A stretch of DNA of 64,000 nucleotides from Ornithinibacillus gellani (GTDB taxonomy: Bacteria; Bacillota; Bacilli; Bacillales; Amphibacillaceae): NCBI RefSeq assembly GCF_003730295.1, contig NZ_QTSZ01000029.1, positions 372,001 to 436,000 on the forward strand. Reading direction: 5' to 3'. The position numbers were made by a program, and so were the translations under genes. The stretch's first letter is position 1. Each line of letters starts with the position of its first letter. The notes beneath the pieces are model-generated. The model made no database searches and was not told where the DNA came from. It saw only the letters and a list, made by a program, of their open reading frames with translations. Positions 1-8,020 of the stretch are shown here, piece after piece.

Positions 1-284
1 ATCCACTAAACCCATATTACGTTCCAACCTCAGGTGTTGAGGTGATGAGTGGCATACTGTCAGCTGACCAAGTAAAGGCGCTCAGCGAGGAAGATATCAC
101 CTCCAGCCAAAGCCTTACATTAGGTGAAGATCATGAATTCTGGACATTAGAGGCAGATGAATATATCGATATTGTTTTCGGAGTGAAACTGAGTGACACA
201 GCTGGAAATGAATACCAAGGTGCCCAATATGATGCCGAATTCAAAGTAGAAGCAAAGCAGACAGATAACGGAGCAGAATTTTAA
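1..284 (+). CDS. C-terminal end of a secreted TasA/camelysin-like protein (partial)
   Basis: The open frame enters from the left edge (first whole codon at base 3) and ends in TAA at 282-284, so only about 93 C-terminal residues are visible. They are acidic and beta-rich, with a segment reading YDAEFKVEAKQTDNGAEF at the end. This style resembles the tails of SipW-dependent TasA/CalY-type proteins, two of which occur elsewhere in the window, but no signal peptide can be seen. The family assignment is inference; that it is a real coding tail is supported by the terminator directly after the stop. Confidence 0.45.
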   Translation, partial: PLNPYYVPTSGVEVMSGILSADQVKALSEEDITSSQSLTLGEDHEFWTLEADEYIDIVFGVKLSDTAGNEYQGAQYDAEFKVEAKQTDNGAEF

Positions 285-295
285 GCGACCAAATG

Positions 296-331
296 AAAAG
301 ACAGTTACCCGCGTTGGTAACTGTCTTTTTG
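296..331 (+). terminator. Rho-independent terminator
   Basis: A perfect 10-bp stem, GACAGTTACC (300-309) with GGTAACTGTC (316-325), closes a 6-nt loop and is followed by five T. It ends the partial gene at the left edge. Confidence 0.85.
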
Positions 332-339
332 ATTTCATG

Positions 340-1140
340 TTATGTACACAGCAATGACTGTACTTTGTTCGAAATATAGTTCTTGTATGTTACTAATTCC
401 GTATGGGAAATATTTTTACATGGCTCACCATCAGTATAAGCATTCACGACCGTGTGAACAGTAGAATGATAGATTTCGGGTAAAATGTCTATCCCCCACT
501 TCCCCGCCTCCAGCTTCGATAATATGCTTCCTTCTAATAAAAAACTGTAAACACGTAATGTATTCAAAACACAATAAATTGGATTCACAGTCATTTGTTC
601 CAAACATTCCTGAAAGTCCCCCATTATCGATGCAATGTAATCCGATTGTGGAATGTTTGGAAAAACGTCAGCAATCGGCAACCCAGAAAGGCAAATTCCG
701 CTCTGGTTAACGATCATCATATGCGCTGCTAAATCCGGGTCTGTTTTTATGTCTGTATGTAAGTATAAATTCGTATGATGCTGTAAGTCCTGTTCCAGTC
801 TTTCCCGCCAATACTCACTATAATGAAATTCATACGGGCAAGGATGGCTCCAGTTTTCCAGTTGCCTCATATGCAAGAAGGTTATCTCAACTGGGTATGG
901 CTCGTTGGAAATGGATAGAAATAATGAAGTCAGCCTTCTTTTATCTTCCACACCTAATGGGGAAGCAATAACTACTAACAAGTCCACATCACTATGCTTT
1001 GGATGAAATCCCCCCATCGCCAGTGAACCATGCAGATAGATTCCTACGATTTCCACTTGTCTGGCATGTCGAATGCCGGCTTCAAGATGGTTGATCCATT
1101 TTTTTACTGACGCAGGACAAGAATCCCAATCATATCCCAT
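340..1140 (-). CDS. Aminoglycoside nucleotidyltransferase (AadA/ANT(9)-like)
   Basis: A 266-residue protein of the usual length for AadA-type adenylyltransferases, which inactivate streptomycin or spectinomycin by transferring AMP from ATP. The nucleotidyltransferase signature lies at about residues 37-55: GSLAMGGFHPKHSDVDLLV, i.e. GS-x-GxxxxxSDxD, whose two aspartates bind metal. A helical C-terminal part (DUF4111-like) follows. No partner gene is visible, and the neighbours are accessory genes. The family is clear; which drug, if any, is modified cannot be read from the sequence. Confidence 0.8.
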   Translation of the reverse strand: MGYDWDSCPASVKKWINHLEAGIRHARQVEIVGIYLHGSLAMGGFHPKHSDVDLLVVIASPLGVEDKRRLTSLFLSISNEPYPVEITFLHMRQLENWSHPCPYEFHYSEYWRERLEQDLQHHTNLYLHTDIKTDPDLAAHMMIVNQSGICLSGLPIADVFPNIPQSDYIASIMGDFQECLEQMTVNPIYCVLNTLRVYSFLLEGSILSKLEAGKWGIDILPEIYHSTVHTVVNAYTDGEPCKNISHTELVTYKNYISNKVQSLLCT

Positions 1141-1330
1141 TTCATCCCTCCTTATTAACGGTGATATTCTTCTATATTTTCTCTACTGGTTTATGATTAT
1201 ATGGGATGTTCGATAGCCTGCCGATAACATGCAAAGAACATTAGCATACCTGATTAAGACCAGAAAAATAGAATGAATATCTGCAAATACAAAAACAACG
1301 GATTGGCTAAAGTACCGGTCCGTCTCCTAC

Positions 1331-1350
1331 TTCATATTTACCGCAATCGT
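1331..1350 (+). repeat. 20-bp direct repeat, left copy
   Basis: TTCATATTTACCGCAATCGT, identical to 2762-2781. The two copies bracket the broken phosphatase, the toxin-antitoxin pair and the recombinase tail. The flanks remain weakly similar (CCCC beside TATTGCTGAA versus GCCC beside GGTTACGGAA), which could mean an old duplication, REP-like elements or attachment-site remnants. Confidence 0.6.
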
Positions 1351-1373
1351 CCCCTATTGCTGAAGAAATATTT

Positions 1374-1996
1374 TTATAAATTTAAATGCACATCTATATT
1401 TTCTTGTGTAATATCCCAATTATCATTAACATATTCTATCTTATGAATGCTTGTATTTGATGCAGGGAAAAACGTACTTTTATTTGTCCATTCTTTCTTT
1501 TTGAGTATATGATAAATAATATTTATAACTCCCCCGTGAGTTACTACTAAAACATTTTCCTGGTGATTACTTTTATTTTGTTCGTCGCAAATCTCTCCAA
1601 ATACCTTCTTTATTCTGTTGAAATTTTCAATTGGACTTTCACCACCAGGGTACCTCTCGTCCATTTTCAAACTGTTGAAGTATAATCCTGGATACAGTCT
1701 ATTTGCATCATCATTTGGCATACCAGCAAGAATCCCATTATTCGTTTCACGCCATTCCATAGATTTTTCAATAAGTAATTGAATAATATCTCCAATGAAA
1801 TTTGCAGTCTCCATTGCCCTTTTTAAATCACTTGTAATAATACGATGAATCTTAAATCATCTTGATGTTCTTTCAGATACTTTCCAAGCATCTTGGATTG
1901 CTGAATACCTTCTTCAACCAGTCCCCTTTGACTCCAACCACCACGGTATCCATCTTCATCTTTACCATGTCGAACAAGATAAATTGCCATTATCAT
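1374..1996 (-). pseudogene. Histidine phosphatase (phosphoglycerate-mutase family), frameshifted
   Basis: The N-terminal piece begins MIMAIYLVRHG, giving the RHG phosphohistidine motif, behind an AGGGGTG ribosome site. It runs to FIVLLQVI and then hits a stop. One frame over, the protein continues as TSDLKRAMETANF and on to the second histidine motif VLVVTHGG and a normal C-terminus. The break is near 1828-1838, where five bases (TTATT) stand between the GTA and ACA codons instead of a multiple of three. Repaired, it would be about 207 residues, normal for the family. Either a pseudogene or a sequencing error in a short T-rich stretch. Confidence 0.75.
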
Positions 1997-2078
1997 CGCA
2001 CCCCTACGTCTTCGATTAAGATATTCTACAAATCCTTGTTCCATTAAATGGCCCATTTGTTGAATGAATAACTAAACA

Positions 2079-2408
2079 TTAAAATAGCTTTTTACACATA
2101 TTTAATACGTTTTCAAGATTATGGTTATGTAATTCTCCCAAATGACGTTGCAATTCTGTGCCATGAATGGAAGTGATTTTGGAAGTACGTACAACTGATG
2201 GTTTTAATAATCCAGCCTCTTCCCAATACTTCAAGACAATGTCAAATCGATTTCTTGATTTCTGACTTGTAATTGGTGCAATAATAACATCTATATCCAA
2301 GGCTAATTCGTTTCCAACAATAACAACAGGGCGCTGTTTAGTTTGCTGTGTACCCTTAAATAGAACATCTGCCAACCAAACTTCACCCTGCTTCTTTTTA
2401 CTGCTCAT
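2079..2408 (-). CDS. MazF/PemK-type toxin of a type II toxin-antitoxin system
   Basis: About 109 residues from the ATG at 2408 (MSSKKKQGEVWLADVLF). The KQGEVWLAD start, the RPVVIVGNE strand and IIAPITSQ are typical of the MazF/PemK fold, an mRNA endoribonuclease that arrests growth until bound by its antitoxin. A longer frame to 2525 exists, but that upstream part overlaps the antitoxin gene in another frame and is less likely to be translated. The start overlaps the antitoxin stop by 11 bp, indicating translational coupling. Confidence 0.8.
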   Translation of the reverse strand: MSSKKKQGEVWLADVLFKGTQQTKQRPVVIVGNELALDIDVIIAPITSQKSRNRFDIVLKYWEEAGLLKPSVVRTSKITSIHGTELQRHLGELHNHNLENVLNMCKKLF

Positions 2409-2568
2409 TGTATATATCATCCTCTTCGTTATCCCACCAGGAGTAGTTCTCCCCCAATAAAATAACGTCCTCGGCCATATATTTTTCTTTAATTTTATCA
2501 AGGACCTTTTTACGTTCTTGTTCACTTAACATATCAATTTCTTTTATAATTTTATCAGGAATAGACAT
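2398..2568 (-). CDS. Putative short antitoxin upstream of the MazF-like toxin
   Basis: A 56-codon gene that begins MSIPDKIIKEIDMLSEQERK at 2568 behind a strong AAGGTGG site and ends with a TAA at 2398-2400, inside the toxin start region. The N-terminal half is predicted helical and charged; the C-terminal half is acidic and tryptophan-rich (SWWDNEEDD), as expected for a tail that wraps a basic toxin. I do not recognise the antitoxin family; its role comes from position, size and the 11-bp overlap. Confidence 0.65.
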   Translation of the reverse strand: MSIPDKIIKEIDMLSEQERKKVLDKIKEKYMAEDVILLGENYSWWDNEEDDIYNEQ

Positions 2569-2655
2569 ATAAGCCACCTTCGTTACTTATATACTTATTA
2601 TATCTTATTTTTACGGTAGCAAAAATGTTCAATTTATTTTAACCTAAGAAATAAG

Positions 2656-2766
2656 TTAAAAGTATTTACTATAAAAGTCATGTCTTAATTCCCCACTAAG
2701 ATGTGCGTATATTCTTGTTGATTCACTTTTTTCATGACCAAGCAGACTTTGAATCACCTCATTCAT
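2656..2766 (-). pseudogene. Tyrosine recombinase (phage integrase) C-terminal remnant
   Basis: Read leftward from 2766 the frame gives MNEVIQSLLGHEKSEST, then RIYAHLSGELRHDFY and a TAA at 2656-2658. This is the end of an XerC/D- or integrase-type recombinase: the LGH histidine and the tyrosine nucleophile in RIYAH are both present. The arginine boxes are gone, because the frame runs into the 20-bp repeat and a stop just upstream. It is a fragment and marks past mobile-element activity next to the toxin-antitoxin pair. Confidence 0.7.
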
Positions 2767-2781
2767 ATTTACCGCAATCGT
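2762..2781 (+). repeat. 20-bp direct repeat, right copy
   Basis: Identical to 1331-1350. It overlaps the first codon left in the recombinase remnant, so the truncation point coincides with the repeat. Confidence 0.6.
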
Positions 2782-2831
2782 GCCCGGTTACGGAACAATA
2801 ACTTACAAATCGTATAAATGATGATGCCACT

Positions 2832-3242
2832 TTATATTCTTTTTAAAAAGAAATGTTCAGAAAAACCATCATCTTTATTTTCATAAAAGCCCACTTCCTC
2901 ATATCCTATCGAACGATAGAAATCTCGACCTTGCCAGTTAAATGTATCTAATCTTATCATATTTTCCCCTAATAATTTTGCCTGTTTTTCTATCTCTGAC
3001 ATTAATTTTGTTCCAACTTTATTGTTTCTATAATCTTTATCAACAAATACAGTGGAAACATACAATATCTTATATGCTGTCATATCCGCATCAGCGCCAG
3101 CAATTAATCTATCTCCATCAACCACACCAATTTTTATACTACCTGAGATATCATAAGTAATATGATTTTTATCATATTGCTCAAGTCTATTTTCTATATC
3201 TTCTACCTGCGAATCATTAAGTTCAATAACCTTATAATCCAT
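2832..3242 (-). CDS. GNAT-family N-acetyltransferase
   Basis: 136 residues, a single GNAT domain. The acetyl-CoA loop is at about residues 75-82 in the stretch DKDYRNNKVGTKLM (R/Q-x-x-G/A form), followed by the C-terminal motif RLDTFNWQGRDFYRSIGYEE typical of YhhY/RimI-like enzymes. An AGGGGGA ribosome site lies 8 bases before the ATG. The substrate is not predictable. It stands alone between the recombinase remnant and an unrelated operon. Confidence 0.85.
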   Translation of the reverse strand: MDYKVIELNDSQVEDIENRLEQYDKNHITYDISGSIKIGVVDGDRLIAGADADMTAYKILYVSTVFVDKDYRNNKVGTKLMSEIEKQAKLLGENMIRLDTFNWQGRDFYRSIGYEEVGFYENKDDGFSEHFFLKRI

Positions 3243-3433
3243 AAATAAATCCCCCTAAAGAAATTACCATTTATTTCTTTCAATTCTACAACTACACCAA
3301 AGCACTTTTCAACAATCTGGCCCGTTATTGAAATAATGAACTCTGCCAAATCCCAAGGTTTCAACCACTTATTACTTTCCTTAGCTGCAGCAATTTCCTT
3401 CTTGACTTCTATTGGTTCCTCTAAGGATAACAT
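3203..3433 (-). CDS. Possible small protein or gene fragment
   Basis: A 76-codon frame that overlaps the GNAT start by 40 bp. Its first 55 residues have protein-like composition (EEPIEVKKEIAAAKESNKW, then LAEFIISITGQIVEKCFGVV), but the end is basic and looks like non-coding translation. There is no clear ribosome site before the ATG. I do not recognise it; it may be a decayed end of an older gene. Confidence 0.2.
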   Translation of the reverse strand: MLSLEEPIEVKKEIAAAKESNKWLKPWDLAEFIISITGQIVEKCFGVVVELKEINGNFFRGIYLWIIRLLNLMIRR

Positions 3434-3465
3434 AAGTGCCTGAATTACTTCTTAATTTTAACAAA

Positions 3466-3500
3466 GAAAAACCCACGCATCATAAGTGATACATGGGTTC
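3466..3500 (-). terminator. Terminator of the nucleoside/ribose operon
   Basis: Read leftward, AACCCATG pairs with CGTGGGTT (one G-T pair) around a loop and is followed by five T. It lies 16 bases after the DcuC-type gene. Confidence 0.7.
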
Positions 3501-3515
3501 TTCACCTAAACTTAA

Positions 3516-4931
3516 TCAATACACTATCATGGATAAAATAAACATGAAAATCACACCAGCAACCATCGGGACGGACGTCCGCTTAATAATATTAATCGGG
3601 TCGACCTTTAATGTACCCGCGATAATCAGGACGACGGCTGCAACTGGGGATACAGCCCGGAATAGGTTTCCTGCTAGACCCATTGGGATACTAATCGCGA
3701 TTGGATTAATACCTGCTGCATCTGCCAATGGAACCATCAGTGGCACCATGGCAAAGAATAATGCAATTCCACTACCACTCAAGATGACAATGAGCGCTGT
3801 AAATCCGACGAGAATCAATGGCAGGATAAAGTCTAAGCCCTGACCGTGAATGTTTTCCATGGACTGCTGAAGGGTATCAATCAGCCCAATAGACTGTAGT
3901 CCAGCAACAAATACTGATGCTGCCACAAGGAGCGCAACGACCGAAATCATGCCTCCCATACCGGTAAAGAACTTCTCTGTATTGGACAACACGTCCTTAC
4001 TTCCTTTATGACGAATCAATTCACAAATAATCGCCAAAATAAACGAAATGAACACGGCGATTTCAACGCTAATCGATACTTGGGCATTTACCGTTATTTC
4101 CAAAATAAAGGACAATAGTAAAATAATAATTGGGAATACAGGAAGGATCGCATATACGGTTTTGAACAATGTGCTGCCCTCTGTTTCCTCAAACTCTTTT
4201 ACAGATACAGCTTCATCCGATTCTTCGACAGGATGCCGTTTATCCATTCGCTTTTGCCATAGATAATGTACAAGCGCGATAAAGAGTAACGTTGGTAAAG
4301 ATACAATCGCGTGATAGCTAAAGACATATTGGGTAACGGTTAAATCACTAAATGCTGCATACTTTGCCAATTCTTCCGCTACTGCTACGTTATCGCTTCC
4401 AAGCGGGGTTGGAATAATCGTTGCAGAGGTTGCGATGACAGCTGCAATACTCAATGTAGACATGCCCGCTTTCTTCAGCACTGGATACAATGTTGCAAGC
4501 AACAAAATCGCCAATGTGGATGCACTTGGAATGACCAAGGACAGCACATTCCCCAATAGGAAAATGATTGGCACCAATATATATACGGATTTCACCTTGC
4601 TAATTGGCTTCGTTAACATTTGTACGGTTAAATCATTTGCCCCAATGGATGACATATAGGCGGTATATCCACCAAGGATTAAAATAATTAATCCAGCAGA
4701 TGATAGCGTTGATTTAAATTGCTGGACAATCACTTGTAGTGGGTCTAGCCATACCGAACCAGTCGGCTCAAAGTCTTTAAAAACAATATCATTTCCCATG
4801 AAAATGCTGATTAACAATAACGCAATTCCCATAGAAAATAAAGCTATTTTAATATCCATTTTTTTAATCAGCATGAAAACAATTACTGCAACCGCTAACA
4901 ATGCTGATCCATACATGATGATGTTATCCAT
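3516..4931 (-). CDS. DcuC/YfcC-type 12-TM carrier, probable nucleoside-pathway transporter
   Basis: 471 residues with about 12 hydrophobic segments, the size and two-bundle pattern of the DcuC C4-dicarboxylate carrier superfamily. Signature loops such as LVIPSASTLAILLLATLYP and IPTPLGSDN are present. It is the last gene of the operon LacI regulator, ribokinase, nucleoside hydrolase, carrier, with 39 bp to the hydrolase. The context suggests import of a nucleoside or ribose-type compound rather than succinate; that substrate is inference. Confidence 0.75.
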   Translation of the reverse strand: MDNIIMYGSALLAVAVIVFMLIKKMDIKIALFSMGIALLLISIFMGNDIVFKDFEPTGSVWLDPLQVIVQQFKSTLSSAGLIILILGGYTAYMSSIGANDLTVQMLTKPISKVKSVYILVPIIFLLGNVLSLVIPSASTLAILLLATLYPVLKKAGMSTLSIAAVIATSATIIPTPLGSDNVAVAEELAKYAAFSDLTVTQYVFSYHAIVSLPTLLFIALVHYLWQKRMDKRHPVEESDEAVSVKEFEETEGSTLFKTVYAILPVFPIIILLLSFILEITVNAQVSISVEIAVFISFILAIICELIRHKGSKDVLSNTEKFFTGMGGMISVVALLVAASVFVAGLQSIGLIDTLQQSMENIHGQGLDFILPLILVGFTALIVILSGSGIALFFAMVPLMVPLADAAGINPIAISIPMGLAGNLFRAVSPVAAVVLIIAGTLKVDPINIIKRTSVPMVAGVIFMFILSMIVY

Positions 4932-4970
4932 GATTTGATGTTGCTCCCTTCTGTATATGGATCATTACGC

Positions 4971-5891
4971 TTACTTACATTTTTTCAGATTTTCCATTAG
5001 CCATTGTTTAAATCGATCGGCATCCACATCGATACAAACCTTCACATTGCTTGCTTTTTTCAAATAACCCTTTAAATCAACCACTGTTGTTCCTTTGGTC
5101 AGTTCACCATTTAGCTCTACGTCAACAAACGTATCAACCGTTTCAAATAAATCAGGTTGTAGTAAATAGGCAACAGCACAGCTATCATACATTTTTAATC
5201 CTTTATTGAAGCTGCCACCGCGATATTTTTTAAATAAATGATAAATCATGTGGCCCGTGTCATTCATGTCCTTCAAGATTTCGCTATCCTCCGGGTACAC
5301 CAATGCCTTTAATCCTACGTCTAAACCAGCCATCACAATTGGAACACCGCTTGAAAATACAATTTTCGCTGCTTCCGGATCAGCATAAATATTAAATTCC
5401 GCCATCACAGAAGCATTTCCACGACTAGTTGAACCGCCCATTAAGATAATTTCTTCAATTTTATCTTTCACTTCCGGATACATTCTGAACAATAATGCAA
5501 TATTGGTTAATGGACCAATGGGAACGAGCGTTATTTTCTGCTCACTATTCATGATTTCTTTGTACATCGCGATAACCGCATGGTCGTCCAATAGCATTCC
5601 TTCATCAGGTTCTTCAAATTCATAGCCATCCATACCTGTTTCGCCGTGAATATCACTCGCATCAACTGGCTCCACAATTAAAGGTGTGGAAGCACCTTTT
5701 GCAACTGGAACATGTTTATCAAAAAACTTCATTAAACGAAGCATATTGTATGTCACTTTATCTAAGCTTACATTGCCATTCACTGTTGTAATTAAACGTA
5801 CATCCAATGTTTCGTTAAAAAGGGCAATTGCCAATGCAACTGCATCATCTATTCCTGGGTCAGTGTCAATAATGATCGGTCTTTTAATCAT
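4971..5891 (-). CDS. Inosine-uridine-preferring nucleoside hydrolase (ribonucleoside hydrolase)
   Basis: 306 residues. The N-terminal MIKRPIIIDTDPGIDDAVAL carries the DTDPGxDDA metal-binding motif of the IU-NH family, which hydrolyses ribonucleosides to free base and ribose. Other family features are VPIGPLTNIALL and EFNIYADPEAAKIV. Start and ribokinase stop overlap by 4 bp (ATGA), so the two are translationally coupled: ribose released here is phosphorylated by the neighbour. Cytoplasmic, no signal peptide. Confidence 0.9.
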   Translation of the reverse strand: MIKRPIIIDTDPGIDDAVALAIALFNETLDVRLITTVNGNVSLDKVTYNMLRLMKFFDKHVPVAKGASTPLIVEPVDASDIHGETGMDGYEFEEPDEGMLLDDHAVIAMYKEIMNSEQKITLVPIGPLTNIALLFRMYPEVKDKIEEIILMGGSTSRGNASVMAEFNIYADPEAAKIVFSSGVPIVMAGLDVGLKALVYPEDSEILKDMNDTGHMIYHLFKKYRGGSFNKGLKMYDSCAVAYLLQPDLFETVDTFVDVELNGELTKGTTVVDLKGYLKKASNVKVCIDVDADRFKQWLMENLKKCK

Positions 5892-6793
5892 GTTAACTTC
5901 CTCCTCATGTTTTCGTTTATAAAGTCAATTACTGCTTCTCTCGTAGGCATGCCACCCTGTGCACCGATGGCCTGAACAGAAAGCGCTGCAGCTGCGTTGG
6001 CAAAGTCAATTGCTTCCGCTAGCGTTTTACCGCTTGCAAGTTCAGTAGCCAACGCACCATTAAATGTATCCCCAGCACCTGTTGTATCCTTTACGTGAAC
6101 TGAATAGGCGGGAATCAGTTGGGCTTCGCCTGCTGCATCCGTATAGGCCACACCTTGATCACCTTTTGTGATAATCATCTTGTCCTTTGATACATCGACA
6201 TGGGCCATGCTGGAAATGCCAGCATACTCCAATTCATTTGGCGTAATATATGCGGCTTTTTCCAAAATTTCTTTAGGCATCTCTTGAAAAGGAGCCGGAT
6301 TCACGATAACAGGTATGTCATGCTTAGAAGCAAATTCAACTGTATATTTCACTGTTTCCAATGGGGTTTCAAATTGAACCAAAATCATGTCACTGGAAAG
6401 TAAGATATCCTGTGCTGACTCCACCACTTTTGGCATAACCATTTGATTTGCACCTGCTGCAACAATAATCCGATTATCATGTTCTGATAAAATTATAGTT
6501 GCAATCCCAGTCGACATGTCTGGTATTACCTGTAAGCCTTCACTTCGGATACTTTCAGATTCAAAATGCTTTAATAAATCTGCACCAAATGCGTCATCAC
6601 CAACTGCACCAATCATCGTTACATCTGCTCCAAGTCTTGCTGCTGCAATTGCCTGATTGGCTCCCTTTCCACCTGGGTATGTTTCGAACTTTTCTCCTAA
6701 AACAGTTTCACCCTGGGTAGGTATCTTCTTTGTTGTTGTCACCAAATCCATATTAATACTGCCAACTACGCAAACGCGTGGACCATGTTTCAT
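5888..6793 (-). CDS. rbsK: Ribokinase
   Basis: 301 residues, a PfkB-family sugar kinase that converts ribose to ribose-5-phosphate. It shows the N-terminal GSINMDLV strand, the GGKGANQAIAAARLGADV signature at about residues 42-59, and the catalytic DTTGAGDTFNGAL (aspartate base in GAGD) near residue 240. It lies 13 bp after the LacI-type regulator and overlaps the nucleoside hydrolase, so ribose is probably fed by nucleoside cleavage. Confidence 0.92.
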   Translation of the reverse strand: MKHGPRVCVVGSINMDLVTTTKKIPTQGETVLGEKFETYPGGKGANQAIAAARLGADVTMIGAVGDDAFGADLLKHFESESIRSEGLQVIPDMSTGIATIILSEHDNRIIVAAGANQMVMPKVVESAQDILLSSDMILVQFETPLETVKYTVEFASKHDIPVIVNPAPFQEMPKEILEKAAYITPNELEYAGISSMAHVDVSKDKMIITKGDQGVAYTDAAGEAQLIPAYSVHVKDTTGAGDTFNGALATELASGKTLAEAIDFANAAAALSVQAIGAQGGMPTREAVIDFINENMRRKLT

Positions 6794-6806
6794 TACCTCA
6801 GCCCCT

Positions 6807-7796
6807 TCACCGTGTTGATTCTCTAATCGTTAATGTTACCTCATGCTCTTCTGACTGAACCTTCGTTTTCGGATGTTCAATCTTTTGTATTAAAATTTCC
6901 GCAGCTCTTTTTCCAATATGATAAATGGGCTGAGCCATCGTTGTAAGCGAAGGAGTGGAAATCGTCCCGAGCTCAATTCCGTCAAAACTGATTACTGAAA
7001 TATCCTTTGGCACACGTTTATTTAATGCTTTTATTGCCTTCAGAACCCCTACACCCATCACATCGTTCGCCACAAAAATACCATCTACATCTGGTTCTAT
7101 TTCTAATAACTGTTTTGTTTCTTCAAAAGCTTTATCCATCGAATAATCACCAGCTCGAATATAATGACTGGTGAACCAGGCATCATTCTTCACCTCATCA
7201 ACGTAACCACCTAATCGATGGATGGCACTGCTCACTGTTTCCGGCCCGGCAATGTGAGCAATTCGCTGACATCCTGTTTGCTTTAAGTATTGAACGGCTT
7301 GTCTAGCACCTTCCCGGTTATTTACCGTGACAGAAATAAGATCAGATTCCATTTTACGGTCCAACGCAATCATCGGTACTTTAATACCTTTCATTTGCGT
7401 GGAAGACATCGTACTGGACACAAGAATAATGCCATCAATTGACTTTTGAGACAGTGCCTGCAAATAGGTGATTTCCTTTTTGTTATTATTGTCTGTATTA
7501 CATAAAATAAAGGTGTAGCCATATTGATTGGAAATATCCTCAACAGCCCTGGCAAGCTCTGGAAAAAACGGGTTCTTGATATCCGGAACAAATAGCGCAA
7601 TCATCTTTGATTTTCCTTTAAAAAGGCTGCGTGCAACATCATTTGGTCGATAATCCAATGCTTGAATGGCCGCCTCCACCCGATTTTTCGTATCTTTATT
7701 TACATAGCCCTTATCATTGATCACCCGTGATACAGTCGCTACAGAAACATCAGCCAGTTTGGCAACATCCCTGATTGTCGTCATTGGCATGACCAC
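6807..7796 (-). CDS. rbsR: LacI-family transcriptional regulator of the ribose/nucleoside operon
   Basis: 329 residues. The DNA-binding helix-turn-helix and hinge are at the N-terminus: TTIRDVAKLADVSVATVSRV, then LDYRPNDVARSL. The rest is a periplasmic-binding-protein-like effector domain (MIALFVPDIKNPFFPEL onward). Translation may begin at the first ATG or at the ATG of MTTIRD five codons later. It is the first gene of the operon, directly behind two operator-like palindromes, so autoregulation with ribose or ribose-phosphate as effector is likely. The gene name is by context. Confidence 0.85.
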   Translation of the reverse strand: MVMPMTTIRDVAKLADVSVATVSRVINDKGYVNKDTKNRVEAAIQALDYRPNDVARSLFKGKSKMIALFVPDIKNPFFPELARAVEDISNQYGYTFILCNTDNNNKKEITYLQALSQKSIDGIILVSSTMSSTQMKGIKVPMIALDRKMESDLISVTVNNREGARQAVQYLKQTGCQRIAHIAGPETVSSAIHRLGGYVDEVKNDAWFTSHYIRAGDYSMDKAFEETKQLLEIEPDVDGIFVANDVMGVGVLKAIKALNKRVPKDISVISFDGIELGTISTPSLTTMAQPIYHIGKRAAEILIQKIEHPKTKVQSEEHEVTLTIRESTR

Positions 7797-7808
7797 CTTT
7801 ACACGTTT

Positions 7809-7824
7809 ATGTAACGGGTTACAT
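7809..7824. promoter_or_regulatory. LacI-type operator 1
   Basis: ATGTAAC-GG-GTTACAT, 7-bp arms around a 2-bp centre, 13 bp before the regulator start. The operator at 7863-7878 is the same sequence in reverse complement, 54 bp away centre to centre (about five helical turns), which would allow looping. Confidence 0.75.
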
Positions 7825-7839
7825 GTTTACGAAAAATAA

Positions 7840-7854
7840 AAAGCGCTTCCAAAT
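7840..7854 (-). promoter_or_regulatory. cre-like CcpA site
   Basis: On the minus strand TTGGAAGCGCTTTTT, close to the catabolite-responsive consensus TGWNANCGNTNWCA around an AGCGCT core. It lies between the two LacI-type operators. Confidence 0.5.
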
Positions 7855-7862
7855 CGCCTAAT

Positions 7863-7909
7863 GTGTAACCCGTTACATATATAGTAAAATGATTTTATTT
7901 CCCTGTCAA
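7863..7909 (-). promoter_or_regulatory. Promoter and operator 2 of the ribose/nucleoside operon
   Basis: Read leftward: TTGACA (7904-7909), a 17-bp spacer and TACTAT (7881-7886). The palindrome TGTAAC-CC-GTTACA (7864-7877) follows just downstream, around the expected start of transcription, so a bound LacI-type repressor would block initiation. Confidence 0.8.
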
Positions 7910-8020
7910 GAGACTTTGTAAAATAATTTTACTTAAAAAACCTTTTCAGATAAAGCGGTGAGCACAATGAAGCAAGTCTGCATCGTACTTCTGAAACTGC
8001 GTACGCAAAGGGCTACCAAC

